Shown: piece by piece, positions 1 to 7,646 of the stretch
How the letters are laid out: each line of letters begins with the position of its first letter
How positions within the stretch are numbered: position 1 is the stretch's first letter
Program-made: the position numbers and the translations under genes
DNA from: Hymenobacter mellowenesis
GTDB lineage: Bacteria; Bacteroidota; Bacteroidia; Cytophagales; Hymenobacteraceae
Length of the DNA stretch: 64,000 bases
Direction of reading: 5' to 3'
Assembly (NCBI RefSeq): GCF_030581005.1
Contig: NZ_JAUQSX010000001.1
Coordinates: forward strand, 372,001-436,000
Notes under the pieces: generated by a model
What the model saw: the letters and a program-made list of their open reading frames with translations, nothing else
Databases searched by the model: none
What the model was told of the DNA's origin: nothing

Positions 1-6
1 AAAATG

Positions 7-79
7 AGCGGGAGACGAGGTTCGAACCCGCGACCTGCAGCTTGGAAGGCTGCCGCTCTACCAACTGAGCTACTCCCGC
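7..79 (-). tRNA. tRNA-Gly (anticodon TCC)
   Basis: The reverse complement folds as a cloverleaf. It has a 7-bp acceptor stem (GCGGGAG/CTCCCGC), a D-arm with AGCTCAGTTGGTAGAGC, an anticodon loop CTTCCAA between GCAGC and GCTGC (anticodon TCC, glycine), and a T-arm with GGTTCGAACC. It lies 21 bases downstream of tRNA-Tyr on the same strand, so the two are probably one transcript. In many bacteria this pair precedes tRNA-Thr and an EF-Tu gene, which here would lie beyond the left edge. Confidence 0.96.
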
Positions 80-100
80 AGATGGCATCTTGTAAAAAAG

Positions 101-180
101 TGGGGGTAACAGGACTCGAACCTATGAACCCGAAGGAGGTGAGTTACAGTCACCCGCAATTGCCGCTATGCGATACCCCC
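101..180 (-). tRNA. tRNA-Tyr (anticodon GTA)
   Basis: The reverse complement starts GGGGGTATCG and ends GTTACCCCC, giving a paired acceptor stem. The anticodon stem GGTGA/TCACC encloses CTGTAAC, so the anticodon is GTA (tyrosine). A long variable arm (TCCTTCGGG) marks it as a class II tRNA, as expected for bacterial tRNA-Tyr. It is the upstream member of a Tyr-Gly pair. Confidence 0.96.
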
Positions 181-351
181 AGTTTTGGTGCTTCTTGGCC
201 GATTGCCGAGAGGCGTTTCCCTTTCTATTTGCTGACTGCTGAACCAGTAGTGTTTCGTAAGGAGCTGCAAAATTAGAGGTTTTTCGACACAAGGCAAGCA
301 TTGCTGTAAAAAAAGGTTGTTCTTTTTTCCGGAGAATGTCGGAACTGGCTT

Positions 352-2940
352 TTACATAAGGTTATAAAATGCTTTGAGCCGGTCGTCGGTTTCCTTCTCG
401 CGGATGTTTTGCAGTACCGCCTTGAGGTTTGGCATGGATGGGAGCAGCAGGGCGAGGCCGTGGTAGGCGCCCAGGCGGATTTCGTAGCGCGGGGCGTTGC
501 GGGCGTAATCTTCCAGGATTTTGAGGCCTTTGTCGCGCTCCACGGGTGGGATGTGGGTCATGAGCGTGCCGAAGGACTGGAAGTAGGCGTAGAGGTCAGC
601 ATCGGCCACGTCGGGAAGGCGGCGCAGGAACCACTGGTACTGGTCGAGGCCGCCGTTGAGGGCGTAGTAGTCGGCGATGGCGACGATGAGCGGGCTACTC
701 GGGGTGTTGTCGATGGAGGCGACCTGCTGGCGGGTGCTGGGCTCGGGCTTTTTGGCGAGTACCTTGATGGCGGCGGCGGCGACAAGGGCGGAGCTGTCGG
801 CGATGGCGGCGCCGTAGATGGGGCCATAGCTGCCGTCGGGGAAGGTGGCGAGGGTGGCGATGGCCTGGGCGCGGACGCGGGAGTTGCGGTCGGTGGTGGC
901 GAGGCGCTGGATGTCCTTGCGCATGCCTTCGGGCTCGGGGCCGCGGTAGCGGCGGAGGTGGTCGAGGGCGAGGCGGCGGACCTGCCAGAACTTGTCGTTC
1001 ATGGCGTTGCGGAGCAGGCTGCTCACGGCTAGGTCGGCGGTTTTGTTTTGGAGCAGCTCCATCACTTCGGATTTCTGCTGGTAAGTTTTGGCGTGGTAGA
1101 ACTGAAACACCAGTTCGTCTTGGCTGCGGTCTTCGTCGATTTGGGCCAAGAGCTGGTTTTCGCTATCGAATTTGACCAAGACCGGTTTTTGGCCAGCGGG
1201 TAGCTGAAACGTCTGGTCGGCTTTGGTGACGGTGATGCGGTGCTCGGTGGGCTGGTTGCCGTTGGTCCAGACAGCTACGCTGACGGGCAGGCGGTACACG
1301 GGCTGGAACAAGGTGTCCTGGATTTGCTGCACGTGCAGACTTACCTGGCCGTTGGCGTAGCTGTGGGTGATGCGTAGCTCCGGGTGGCCGCGCTGCATAA
1401 ACCATTGGTTGAAAAACCAGGTCAGGTCCTCGCCGGTGGTTTCTTCGAATGCGGTGCGCAACTTCGAGACTTCTACTGCTGACAGCTTGTTCTGGGTGAG
1501 GTAGCGGTTGAGCGCGGTGAAGAAGGCGTCATCGCCCACGTATTTGCGGAGCATGTGGAGCACGCGGCCGCCCTTATCGTAGGAGTGGCGGTCGAACATG
1601 TCCTCGCGGTTGACATAGCGGTAGCGGATGAGGGGTTCGCGCTTAGCAGTGGCTTCTTCGAGGTAGTTATTGAGCTTGATTTCCTGGACCAGGCTGGCTT
1701 CGTCGGCGCCGTATTTGTACTCGGCCCAGAGGTATTCGGAGTAGTCGGCGAAGGATTCGTTCAGGGGCAGGTTGGACCAGCTTTCGCAGGTCACGTAGTC
1801 GCCGAACCAGTGGTGGAACAGCTCGTGGGCGATGACCGTCTCGGCGGTCTGGTAGTTGGCGTCGAGCAGCTCGCGCCGGGTGGCCTGGATGGTGCTGCCG
1901 TGGGTAGTGGCGGTGGTGTTTTCCATGGCGCCGCTCACGTAGTCGCGCACGGCTACCTGGGCGTATTTCTCCCAAGGATACTCTACGCCCAGCTTCTTGG
2001 AGAAGAAATCCAGCATTTCGGGCGTGTGGCCAAAGATGGCGCGGGCGGTGCCGGCATACTGCGGCTCCACGTAGTAGTCGACGGGCTTGCCGTGCCAGGA
2101 GTCGTTCACCACGGCGAAGTCGCCCACCACCATCGTGGCCAGGTAAGGCGCGTGAGGCTGGGTGAGCTTCCAGGTATCGGTGCGAGTACCGTCGGCGTTG
2201 ACGCGGGAGGAGGTCAGGGTGCCGTTGGACAGCGTTTTGAACTGCTTTTCAACCGTCAGGCTGATTTCCTGGGTCATGCGCTGGTTGGGCTTGTCGATGG
2301 TGGGGAACCAGCAGGAGCTGGCTTCGGTCTCGCCCTGGGTCCAGATTTGACGGGGCTTGTTTTTCTCGGTGCCCAGCGGGTTGACGAAGTACAAGCCTTT
2401 ATCGGATGTGATGGCAGCGGAACCTCCTAGGGGGAGTTCGTTAGGCTTGGCCACGTACACAATGCGCAACTGGTAGGGCGTGCTGCGCGGGTAGGGCTGG
2501 TCGAGGGCGATGACGAGCTTGCGGCGGTTGTAATTGTAGTTAAGGCTGCGGTTCTTCTTCTCTCCTACCAACTCGATTTTTTGAATATCGAAGCCCTTGG
2601 CATCGAGTACCACTTCCGATTGTGGGTAGAAATGCGAGCGGAGCGTGAGGATGGCCGTACCCAGCAGGTACTGCTTCTTATAGTCGAAGCGCACGTCGAG
2701 CTTCGTGTCGATTACATCGGTGAGGATGGTGGCAGCGGGCTGTAGCGGCGCCTCGGCCGGCAGCCACGACGGCACCACGAGACCGGCCGGCGCGGGCGCG
2801 GGGGCAGCCGCGGGTGCTGTTTTTTTTTGCACCGTCGCTTTGGGAGCGGGCTTGCCAGCGCGCGGCTTGGTGGCTTGGGCGGCCGCCAGCAGGTGCACAA
2901 ACAACAGCAGGCTAGTAAGGCCCGGAACCAGATACTTCAT
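352..2940 (-). CDS. M1 family zinc aminopeptidase (HEAT-repeat C-terminus)
   Basis: Probable secreted or periplasmic metallopeptidase of 862 residues that removes N-terminal amino acids from peptides. Visible marks of the M1 (gluzincin) family are the exopeptidase motif GAMEN near residue 337 and the zinc site HELFH near 372-376, followed 18 residues later by the third ligand Glu in NESFADY. The C-terminal third is helical and repeat-like, as in family members with HEAT/ARM-type tails. I chose the ATG at 2940, not the upstream one at 2970, because it directly gives a signal peptide (MKYLVPGLTSLLLFVHLLAA). An Ala/Pro/Lys-rich linker follows the signal. It is divergent from the biotin carrier gene and alone on its strand. 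Family call is firm; substrate is unknown. Confidence 0.93.
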   Translation of the reverse strand: MKYLVPGLTSLLLFVHLLAAAQATKPRAGKPAPKATVQKKTAPAAAPAPAPAGLVVPSWLPAEAPLQPAATILTDVIDTKLDVRFDYKKQYLLGTAILTLRSHFYPQSEVVLDAKGFDIQKIELVGEKKNRSLNYNYNRRKLVIALDQPYPRSTPYQLRIVYVAKPNELPLGGSAAITSDKGLYFVNPLGTEKNKPRQIWTQGETEASSCWFPTIDKPNQRMTQEISLTVEKQFKTLSNGTLTSSRVNADGTRTDTWKLTQPHAPYLATMVVGDFAVVNDSWHGKPVDYYVEPQYAGTARAIFGHTPEMLDFFSKKLGVEYPWEKYAQVAVRDYVSGAMENTTATTHGSTIQATRRELLDANYQTAETVIAHELFHHWFGDYVTCESWSNLPLNESFADYSEYLWAEYKYGADEASLVQEIKLNNYLEEATAKREPLIRYRYVNREDMFDRHSYDKGGRVLHMLRKYVGDDAFFTALNRYLTQNKLSAVEVSKLRTAFEETTGEDLTWFFNQWFMQRGHPELRITHSYANGQVSLHVQQIQDTLFQPVYRLPVSVAVWTNGNQPTEHRITVTKADQTFQLPAGQKPVLVKFDSENQLLAQIDEDRSQDELVFQFYHAKTYQQKSEVMELLQNKTADLAVSSLLRNAMNDKFWQVRRLALDHLRRYRGPEPEGMRKDIQRLATTDRNSRVRAQAIATLATFPDGSYGPIYGAAIADSSALVAAAAIKVLAKKPEPSTRQQVASIDNTPSSPLIVAIADYYALNGGLDQYQWFLRRLPDVADADLYAYFQSFGTLMTHIPPVERDKGLKILEDYARNAPRYEIRLGAYHGLALLLPSMPNLKAVLQNIREKETDDRLKAFYNLM

Positions 2941-2996
2941 GCCAACAAGAACGGGCGAAAAACGCGTCAATTTCTGAATTAATTTGAGATTTGGGC

Positions 2997-3004
2997 TACC
3001 TTTA
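2997..3004 (+). promoter_or_regulatory. Possible Bacteroidota -7 element for the biotin carrier gene
   Basis: TACCTTTA resembles the Bacteroidota -7 consensus TAnnTTTG (one mismatch). A TTTC resembling the -33 TTTG lies 22 bases upstream. It sits in the divergent region between the M1 peptidase and the biotin carrier gene, about 33 bases before the chosen start. Prediction from pattern only. Confidence 0.3.
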
Positions 3005-3037
3005 ACCCCAGCTTTCCTCCCACCCTATTCGCTTCAG

Positions 3038-3541
3038 ATGCTTCAAATCAGCACTGGCCCTGGTCAACTCTGGGAAGTTGACTACCGCGCCGCCGACACG
3101 GTTACGCTCAACGGCGAGCCTTTTGCCTGGGACTTAGTCGATTTGGGCGAAGGCCGCTTTCATGTACTGCACGAAGGTCGCTCCTACAACGCCGAAGTTG
3201 TTTCGGCCGACTATGCCACTAAAAGCATCGCGCTCAAAATCAACGGTCAGCGCGTGGAGCTCAACGCCAAAGACCGGTTCGACCTGTTGCTCGAACGCCT
3301 CGGTATGAGCGACGCCATCGCTGCGAAAGTAAACGAACTGAAAGCCCCCATGCCCGGGCTTATCGTAGACATTCGGGTGGAGCCCGGCCAGGCCGTGCTC
3401 AAAGGCGACCCGCTGCTGGTGCTGGAAGCCATGAAAATGGAGAATATCCTGAAAGCACCCGCCGATGGCACCGTGGGCTCCATCAAAATTAACTTGCGCG
3501 ACAACGTGCAAAAAGGCCAGGTGCTGGTGCAGTTTGCCTAG
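3038..3541 (+). CDS. Biotin/lipoyl attachment protein (acyl-CoA carboxylase biotin carrier subunit)
   Basis: Protein of 167 residues that probably carries the biotin of an acetyl-, propionyl- or related acyl-CoA carboxylase. The C-terminal 70 residues are a biotinyl domain with the canonical EAMKMEN motif; Lys133 is the expected biotinylation site. Upstream is the usual LKAPMPGLIVDI strand, and downstream the APADGTV and GQVLVQF strands. The N-terminal 95 residues form the small beta domain common to Bacteroidota carriers of this type. The ATG at 3038 was preferred to 2984 because homologous proteins start close to this point and the first 18 residues look like untranslated leader. pyrH follows by 42 bases on the same strand. 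The carboxylase partner subunit is not in the window. Confidence 0.9.
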   Translation: MLQISTGPGQLWEVDYRAADTVTLNGEPFAWDLVDLGEGRFHVLHEGRSYNAEVVSADYATKSIALKINGQRVELNAKDRFDLLLERLGMSDAIAAKVNELKAPMPGLIVDIRVEPGQAVLKGDPLLVLEAMKMENILKAPADGTVGSIKINLRDNVQKGQVLVQFA

Positions 3542-3583
3542 CCCGCCGTTATTCATTCGTCTGACATTCTCAACCTTTTCGAC

Positions 3584-4378
3584 TTGAAATATAACCGCAT
3601 CCTTCTCAAGCTCAGCGGCGAAGCGCTGATGGGCCAGCAGCAGTACGGCATCGACGCCGAGCGGCTGATGCAGTACGCCTCTGAAATTAAATCCGTAGCT
3701 GCTACCGGCGTGCAAGTAGCCGTGGTAATTGGCGGTGGCAACATCTACCGCGGCGTGGAGGCCGAAGCCTTTGGCCTTGACCGCGTGCAGGGCGACTACA
3801 TGGGCATGCTGGCCACGGTCATCAACTCCATGGCCCTGCAAAGCGCCCTTGAAAAGCTGGAAGTGAGTACGCGCCTGCTCTCCGGCCTCACCATTCAGCG
3901 GGTGTGCGAGCCGTATATCCGGCGGCGCGCGGTGCGGCACCTGGAAAAGGGCCGCGTGGTGATTTTCGGGGCGGGCATCGGCTCGCCGTATTTCACCACC
4001 GACTCGGCCGCGTCGCTGCGGGCCATCGAGATTGAGGCCGACGTGGTGCTGAAAGGCACGCGCGTGGACGGCATCTACACGGCCGACCCGGAGAAAGACC
4101 CCACAGCCACGCGCTTCGACCAAATCACGTTTGATGAGGTGCTGAGCAAGAATTTGAACGTGATGGACATGACTGCTTTCACGCTGTGCAAGGAGAATAA
4201 TCTGCCCATCATCGTATTCGATATGAACACGCAGGGCAACCTGGAGCGTTTGCTGAACGGCGAAGCCATGGGCACGCTGGTAAACGACGGCGGCAAGCGC
4301 GACGGCCGCAAGCCGGCCCTTGCCCCCAAGCAAAGCCTGCTACAACCCTTGGTGGGCAATCAGCCGGAACAAGCCTAA
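3584..4378 (+). CDS. pyrH: UMP kinase
   Basis: Phosphorylates UMP to UDP with ATP in pyrimidine nucleotide synthesis; cytosolic hexamer in the amino acid kinase family. The N-terminus [14 protein letters not shown] is the phosphate-binding lysine loop, GGGNIYRG the glycine loop near 50-57, and the [15 protein letters not shown] block binds UMP. The start is TTG at 3584; no in-frame ATG fits, and the family N-terminus begins exactly here. At 264 residues it is about 25-30 longer than usual: after GTLV near 231 there is an extra basic, Pro/Gln-rich tail. It is followed by frr 104 bases downstream, the classical pyrH-frr pairing. Confidence 0.97.
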   Translation: MKYNRILLKLSGEALMGQQQYGIDAERLMQYASEIKSVAATGVQVAVVIGGGNIYRGVEAEAFGLDRVQGDYMGMLATVINSMALQSALEKLEVSTRLLSGLTIQRVCEPYIRRRAVRHLEKGRVVIFGAGIGSPYFTTDSAASLRAIEIEADVVLKGTRVDGIYTADPEKDPTATRFDQITFDEVLSKNLNVMDMTAFTLCKENNLPIIVFDMNTQGNLERLLNGEAMGTLVNDGGKRDGRKPALAPKQSLLQPLVGNQPEQA

Positions 4379-4482
4379 TTTTTAGTTGTCAGTTGCTTGT
4401 TGTCAGTTGTTAGTTTGCATTGCGAAACCACACTGATAGCAGGGTCTGACAACAGCCAACTATCAACCGACAACTTACCAAA
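4379..4482. repeat. Intergenic repeat of TTGTCAGTTG units between pyrH and frr
   Basis: Just after pyrH, TTGTCAGTTG occurs twice within about 25 bases. Just before frr lies a roughly inverted version (CTGACAACAGCCAACTATC, then AACCGACAAC). The two ends can pair imperfectly around a central, unpaired 40-base segment. Its function is unknown; it might form a processing or attenuation structure in the pyrH-frr message. Confidence 0.5.
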
Positions 4483-5046
4483 ATGGACGAAGAAATTCAG
4501 TTTTACCTTGATGAGCTCGCGGAGTCGATGAGCAAAGCCCTCGCCCACGTGAACGTGGAAATGAGCCGCATCCGGGCCGGCAAGGCCTCGCCGGCCATGC
4601 TCGACGGCATTCGGGTGGATTATTACGGCACGCCCACGCCTATCGCGCAGATTGCGAACGTCTCGACGCCGGATGCCCGCTCGCTGTTCATCAAGCCTTG
4701 GGAGAAAAACATGATTAGCGAGGTGACCAAGGCCATTCGCAACAGCGACTTGGGTCTGAGCCCGGTGTCGGATGCCGAAGGCGTGCGCCTCAACATTCCG
4801 GCCATGACCGAGGAGCGCCGCCGCGACCTGGTGAAGCAGGCTAAGAACGAATCGGAAACCGGCAAGGTGCGCGTGCGTGCCATCCGCAAGGATGTGAACG
4901 AGGCCTTGCGCAAGCTGCTGAAAGAAGGCGCTTCGGAAGATGCCGTGAAGCTGGCCGAGGAAAAGGTGCAGAAAACCACCGACACTTACATTGCGGAGGT
5001 AGAAAAGGCCCTTGGCAAGAAGGAATCGGAGATTATGACCATCTGA
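4483..5046 (+). CDS. frr: Ribosome recycling factor
   Basis: Cytosolic factor that splits post-termination ribosomes together with EF-G. The 187-residue length matches the family. Diagnostic blocks are SRIRAGKASPAMLDGIRVDYYG, with its conserved RxGxAxP core near 26-36, VRLNIPAMTEERRRDLVKQAK near 105-126, and RVRAIRKDVNE near 130-141, which make up the hinge and three-helix bundle. It starts at ATG 4483 after the intergenic repeat and ends before a strong hairpin terminator. Confidence 0.98.
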   Translation: MDEEIQFYLDELAESMSKALAHVNVEMSRIRAGKASPAMLDGIRVDYYGTPTPIAQIANVSTPDARSLFIKPWEKNMISEVTKAIRNSDLGLSPVSDAEGVRLNIPAMTEERRRDLVKQAKNESETGKVRVRAIRKDVNEALRKLLKEGASEDAVKLAEEKVQKTTDTYIAEVEKALGKKESEIMTI

Positions 5047-5067
5047 TTTGGTCATTTGTCTTCTACG

Positions 5068-5100
5068 AAAAAGCCCGGCGAGTTATCGTCGGGCTTTTTT
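5068..5100. terminator. Bidirectional rho-independent terminator between frr and nadD
   Basis: AAAAAGCCCG pairs with CGGGCTTTTT around a short loop. The plus strand ends in a T run, and the minus strand also ends in T because of the leading A run. It lies between the convergent 3' ends of frr (5046) and nadD (5158), so it can serve both. Confidence 0.9.
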
Positions 5101-5157
5101 GTGGGTGCTATTTCCCGCAGTATTCGCAGAGAAAATGCAGTGGCTCGCAGTGTTGTT

Positions 5158-5724
5158 CTATTTCAGCAACTCGGCTTCGACGGCGGCGGGCACCAGGTAG
5201 CGGATGCTACGGCCGGCGCGCAGGCTCTCGCGGATGTAGGTGGCTGAAATGTCGAGTAGCGGCGCGGTCATCATCTGCACGCGGGGGAAGGCGGCCAAGT
5301 GGGGCAGCGGGGTGCCGGGGCGCGGATATACGTAGATGTCGACTTCGGCCAGCAGGCGCTGAGCTTCCTGCCAGCGCGGCAGGCCGGGCAAATTATCGGA
5401 GCCCATGAGGAGCACAAAATCGTGCGCTAGATGCTGCTCACGCAGAGCGTCGAGGGTGGCGATGGTGTAGCTGGGACGCGGCAGGCTGAACTCGATGGCT
5501 TCGGCGCGGAGGCGCGGGTTGCCGGCCAGGGCCAGCTCTACCATACGCAGGCGCTGGGTGTCGGGCAGCAGGTCGGCGGCCTGCTTGAAAGGGTTGTGGG
5601 GCGTGACGACGAGCCAGACTTCGGCCAAATCGGTGCGCGTGGCGAAATGCTCGGCCAGGATGAGATGACCGATGTGGATGGGATTGAACGAGCCGAAGAG
5701 CAGACCTATTCGCCGGCCGCTCAT
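5158..5724 (-). CDS. nadD: Nicotinate-nucleotide adenylyltransferase
   Basis: Transfers AMP from ATP to nicotinate mononucleotide in NAD synthesis. The 188-residue protein has the nucleotidyltransferase signature GSFNPIHIGH at 11-20 and the second motif ISATYIR at 159-165, both typical of NadD. Its start codon overlaps the gmk stop by four bases (ATGA), so translation is probably coupled. It is the last gene of a run sigma factor, anti-sigma factor, gmk, nadD on the minus strand and ends at the shared terminator with frr. Confidence 0.96.
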   Translation of the reverse strand: MSGRRIGLLFGSFNPIHIGHLILAEHFATRTDLAEVWLVVTPHNPFKQAADLLPDTQRLRMVELALAGNPRLRAEAIEFSLPRPSYTIATLDALREQHLAHDFVLLMGSDNLPGLPRWQEAQRLLAEVDIYVYPRPGTPLPHLAAFPRVQMMTAPLLDISATYIRESLRAGRSIRYLVPAAVEAELLK

Positions 5725-6305
5725 ACCACGGCGGGCTCGGCGCTAATGAAGTCGCGCACGAGCTTTTCGGCCTGGTCGCTGGCTTCGTCAAGATTGTCGT
5801 TGACGACGGTTACGTCGAACCGGTCTTCAAACGCCAGCTCGAACTTGGCCTTGTACACCCGCGAGGAAATGCTGGATTGTGAATCGGTGGCGCGGGCCTG
5901 CAGGCGCTGTTCCAGAACTTCAATGGACGGCGGGCGGACAAAAATGGCCAGCGCGCGGTCCTTGTAGAAGTCCTTGATGCTGAGGCCACCTTTCACGTCC
6001 ACATCCAGAATGGCGTGCTTGCCGCTTTCCCAGATGCGTTCGATTTCCGACTTGAGCGTGCCGTAGAAGGCACCCTCGTAGACTTCCTCCCACTCTACAA
6101 ATTCGTCGCGACGAATCTTGTCCTGGAATTCATCTGCCGTGATGAAATAGTAGTCCTTGCCATTCTCCTCGGCCCGGCCGCGGCGGTCGCGCGTACAGGC
6201 CGAAATGGAAAAGCTCAGCGCCGGCACCCGCTCCATGAGCCGGTGCACAATGGTGGTTTTGCCCGCGCCCGAGGGCGCCGAAAACACAATGATTTTGCCT
6301 TGCAT
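5721..6305 (-). CDS. gmk: Guanylate kinase
   Basis: Phosphorylates GMP to GDP. The 194-residue protein carries the Walker A loop SAPSGAGKTT at 9-18, the GMP-binding region SACTRDRRGRAEENGKDYYF near 34-53, and the EWEEVYEGAFYGT block. It overlaps nadD by four bases. The upstream neighbour (anti-sigma gene) ends 29 bases away, but a good -7 promoter match directly before the start suggests it can also be transcribed on its own. Confidence 0.97.
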   Translation of the reverse strand: MQGKIIVFSAPSGAGKTTIVHRLMERVPALSFSISACTRDRRGRAEENGKDYYFITADEFQDKIRRDEFVEWEEVYEGAFYGTLKSEIERIWESGKHAILDVDVKGGLSIKDFYKDRALAIFVRPPSIEVLEQRLQARATDSQSSISSRVYKAKFELAFEDRFDVTVVNDNLDEASDQAEKLVRDFISAEPAVV

Positions 6306-6309
6306 CGCG

Positions 6310-6317
6310 CAAAGCTA
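6310..6317 (-). promoter_or_regulatory. Possible -7 element for gmk-nadD
   Basis: On the minus strand TAGCTTTG matches TAnnTTTG exactly, four bases before the gmk ATG. A TTGG that could serve as the -33 box lies 22 bases upstream. The RNA would be leaderless or nearly so. Pattern match only. Confidence 0.4.
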
Positions 6318-6334
6318 AGCCGCCGAACCCGGTA

Positions 6335-6634
6335 TTAGGCCAATACGGCTCCTACACGGGCCAAAATGGAGTTGTGCAGGGTGGAGGGAGTCGACGGGGA
6401 GGGCACACGCTGCTTCAGGAAGGAGATGAAGATGCGCTGCTTCTCGATGTCGTCGAAGCAAGGCGAGCAGTCGTTGGCATGGTCGATGAGGTAATCCTCC
6501 TCTTCCATCGTCAGGGGCTGGCCTTCGATGAGTTGGTCAAGTACAGTATTCACGCGTTCACAGTCGGGGCCGTTATCGGGGGTAGCAGCAACGGGGGCCG
6601 ACGTATTGGTTTTAGTAGTAGCGGATGGGGTCAT
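6335..6634 (-). CDS. Zinc-finger-type anti-sigma factor
   Basis: Small soluble protein of 99 residues without a membrane segment. Residues His52, Cys56 and Cys59 form the H-x3-C-x2-C motif of zinc anti-sigma factors, a family in which zinc-thiol chemistry can sense redox stress; Cys25 could be the further ligand. The region around 22-75 looks like the helical sigma-binding domain. It sits 76 bases downstream of an ECF sigma factor gene in the same direction, the usual sigma/anti-sigma arrangement, so it probably holds that sigma factor inactive. The first 20 residues are Thr/Ala-rich and likely disordered. Redox sensing is inference. Confidence 0.75.
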   Translation of the reverse strand: MTPSATTKTNTSAPVAATPDNGPDCERVNTVLDQLIEGQPLTMEEEDYLIDHANDCSPCFDDIEKQRIFISFLKQRVPSPSTPSTLHNSILARVGAVLA

Positions 6635-6710
6635 AATTGAAAAGCCGGGAAAGGAGTGAAAGCCAACGAAATGCGAGCGAGCCGCCAGCTGCGTGCTCTT
6701 GTCGGGGAGG

Positions 6711-7355
6711 TTAATTATTTTCGGAGTCGGTTAGTTCCGTTTCGTCATCAATTGCATCATTGCCATATCCCATTGATTGGGCGTATTTCTCCAGTTTATC
6801 CTTGAGGAAATTGCGAGCCCGGTGCAGGCGCGAGCGTACCGTACCAATCGGAATATCAAGCACTTTAGCCATTTCCTCGTAGGTGAAGCCTTCGAGGTCA
6901 CAGAGGATGATGACGGTGCGGAAATCAACCGGCAAAGAATTTAGAGCGCTGGCCACTTCGTCGCCAATCAGGTCGCGGGCCGACTGCTGGCGCATGTCGG
7001 ACGACGAGGCGCCGATTTCACCTTCGGCTTCTACGTCATCAGGGTTATAGTAGCCCTCAATCTCGCTGTAATCGACCTTGGCAGGCTGCTTGCTCTTCTT
7101 GCGGAAGTCGTTGATGAACGAATTCTTGAGAATGCGAAAAAGCCACGCCTTGGCGTTGGTGCCGGGCTCGAAATACTCGAAAAAGCGGTACGCTTTCAGG
7201 TAGGTTTCCTGCACGAGGTCGTTGGCATCGTCCTCGTCGAGGGTGAGCCGGTAGGCAAAGTTGTAGAGCGGGTCGAGCACGGGCATGAGCTCGGCCTGAA
7301 AGCGGCGGTCTTTTTCCTCTTTGCTCAGTTTAACCCGTTCGGGAGAATCGCTCAT
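6711..7355 (-). CDS. ECF-type sigma-70 family RNA polymerase sigma factor
   Basis: Directs RNA polymerase to an alternative promoter set. The 214-residue protein has region 2 (YNFAYRLTLDEDDANDLVQE through LFRILKNSFINDFRKK, about 30-85) and region 4 with a helix-turn-helix (FTYEEMAKVLDIPIGTVRSR, about 162-181). An acidic linker of about 50 residues separates them, and the C-terminal tail is acidic. Directly downstream is its probable zinc-motif anti-sigma factor, then gmk and nadD. The 290 bases upstream hold no gene I can support. Confidence 0.94.
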   Translation of the reverse strand: MSDSPERVKLSKEEKDRRFQAELMPVLDPLYNFAYRLTLDEDDANDLVQETYLKAYRFFEYFEPGTNAKAWLFRILKNSFINDFRKKSKQPAKVDYSEIEGYYNPDDVEAEGEIGASSSDMRQQSARDLIGDEVASALNSLPVDFRTVIILCDLEGFTYEEMAKVLDIPIGTVRSRLHRARNFLKDKLEKYAQSMGYGNDAIDDETELTDSENN

Positions 7356-7646
7356 ACAGGTGGGCGGGGGAAATTGCAGGTCGAAACCTACGAAAGAATA
7401 GGGAATTAGGACAAAATCGGCGCAATCAGCAACTCGGAGAAAATGGGTGGCCGGGTTGCTTCACGCCAAGGCGAAGCTACCCACCAAAGCGCGTTATCGC
7501 GTGTTAAAAACACCTTAAAACGCACCAAGCAGCGGGCTAAGCTTCGTCCGATGTACGGATTGCAACGCCCGCTAGGTTGCAAAGCGGCCCGTAACTAACA
7601 AACTAACCCGATGAATCGGCCCGGCTATATCAACAGATAGCCACAA

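Noticed and set aside
4..276. A 90-codon plus-strand frame across the tRNA genes
   Set aside because: It is simply the complement of two tRNA genes plus leader; not a protein gene.
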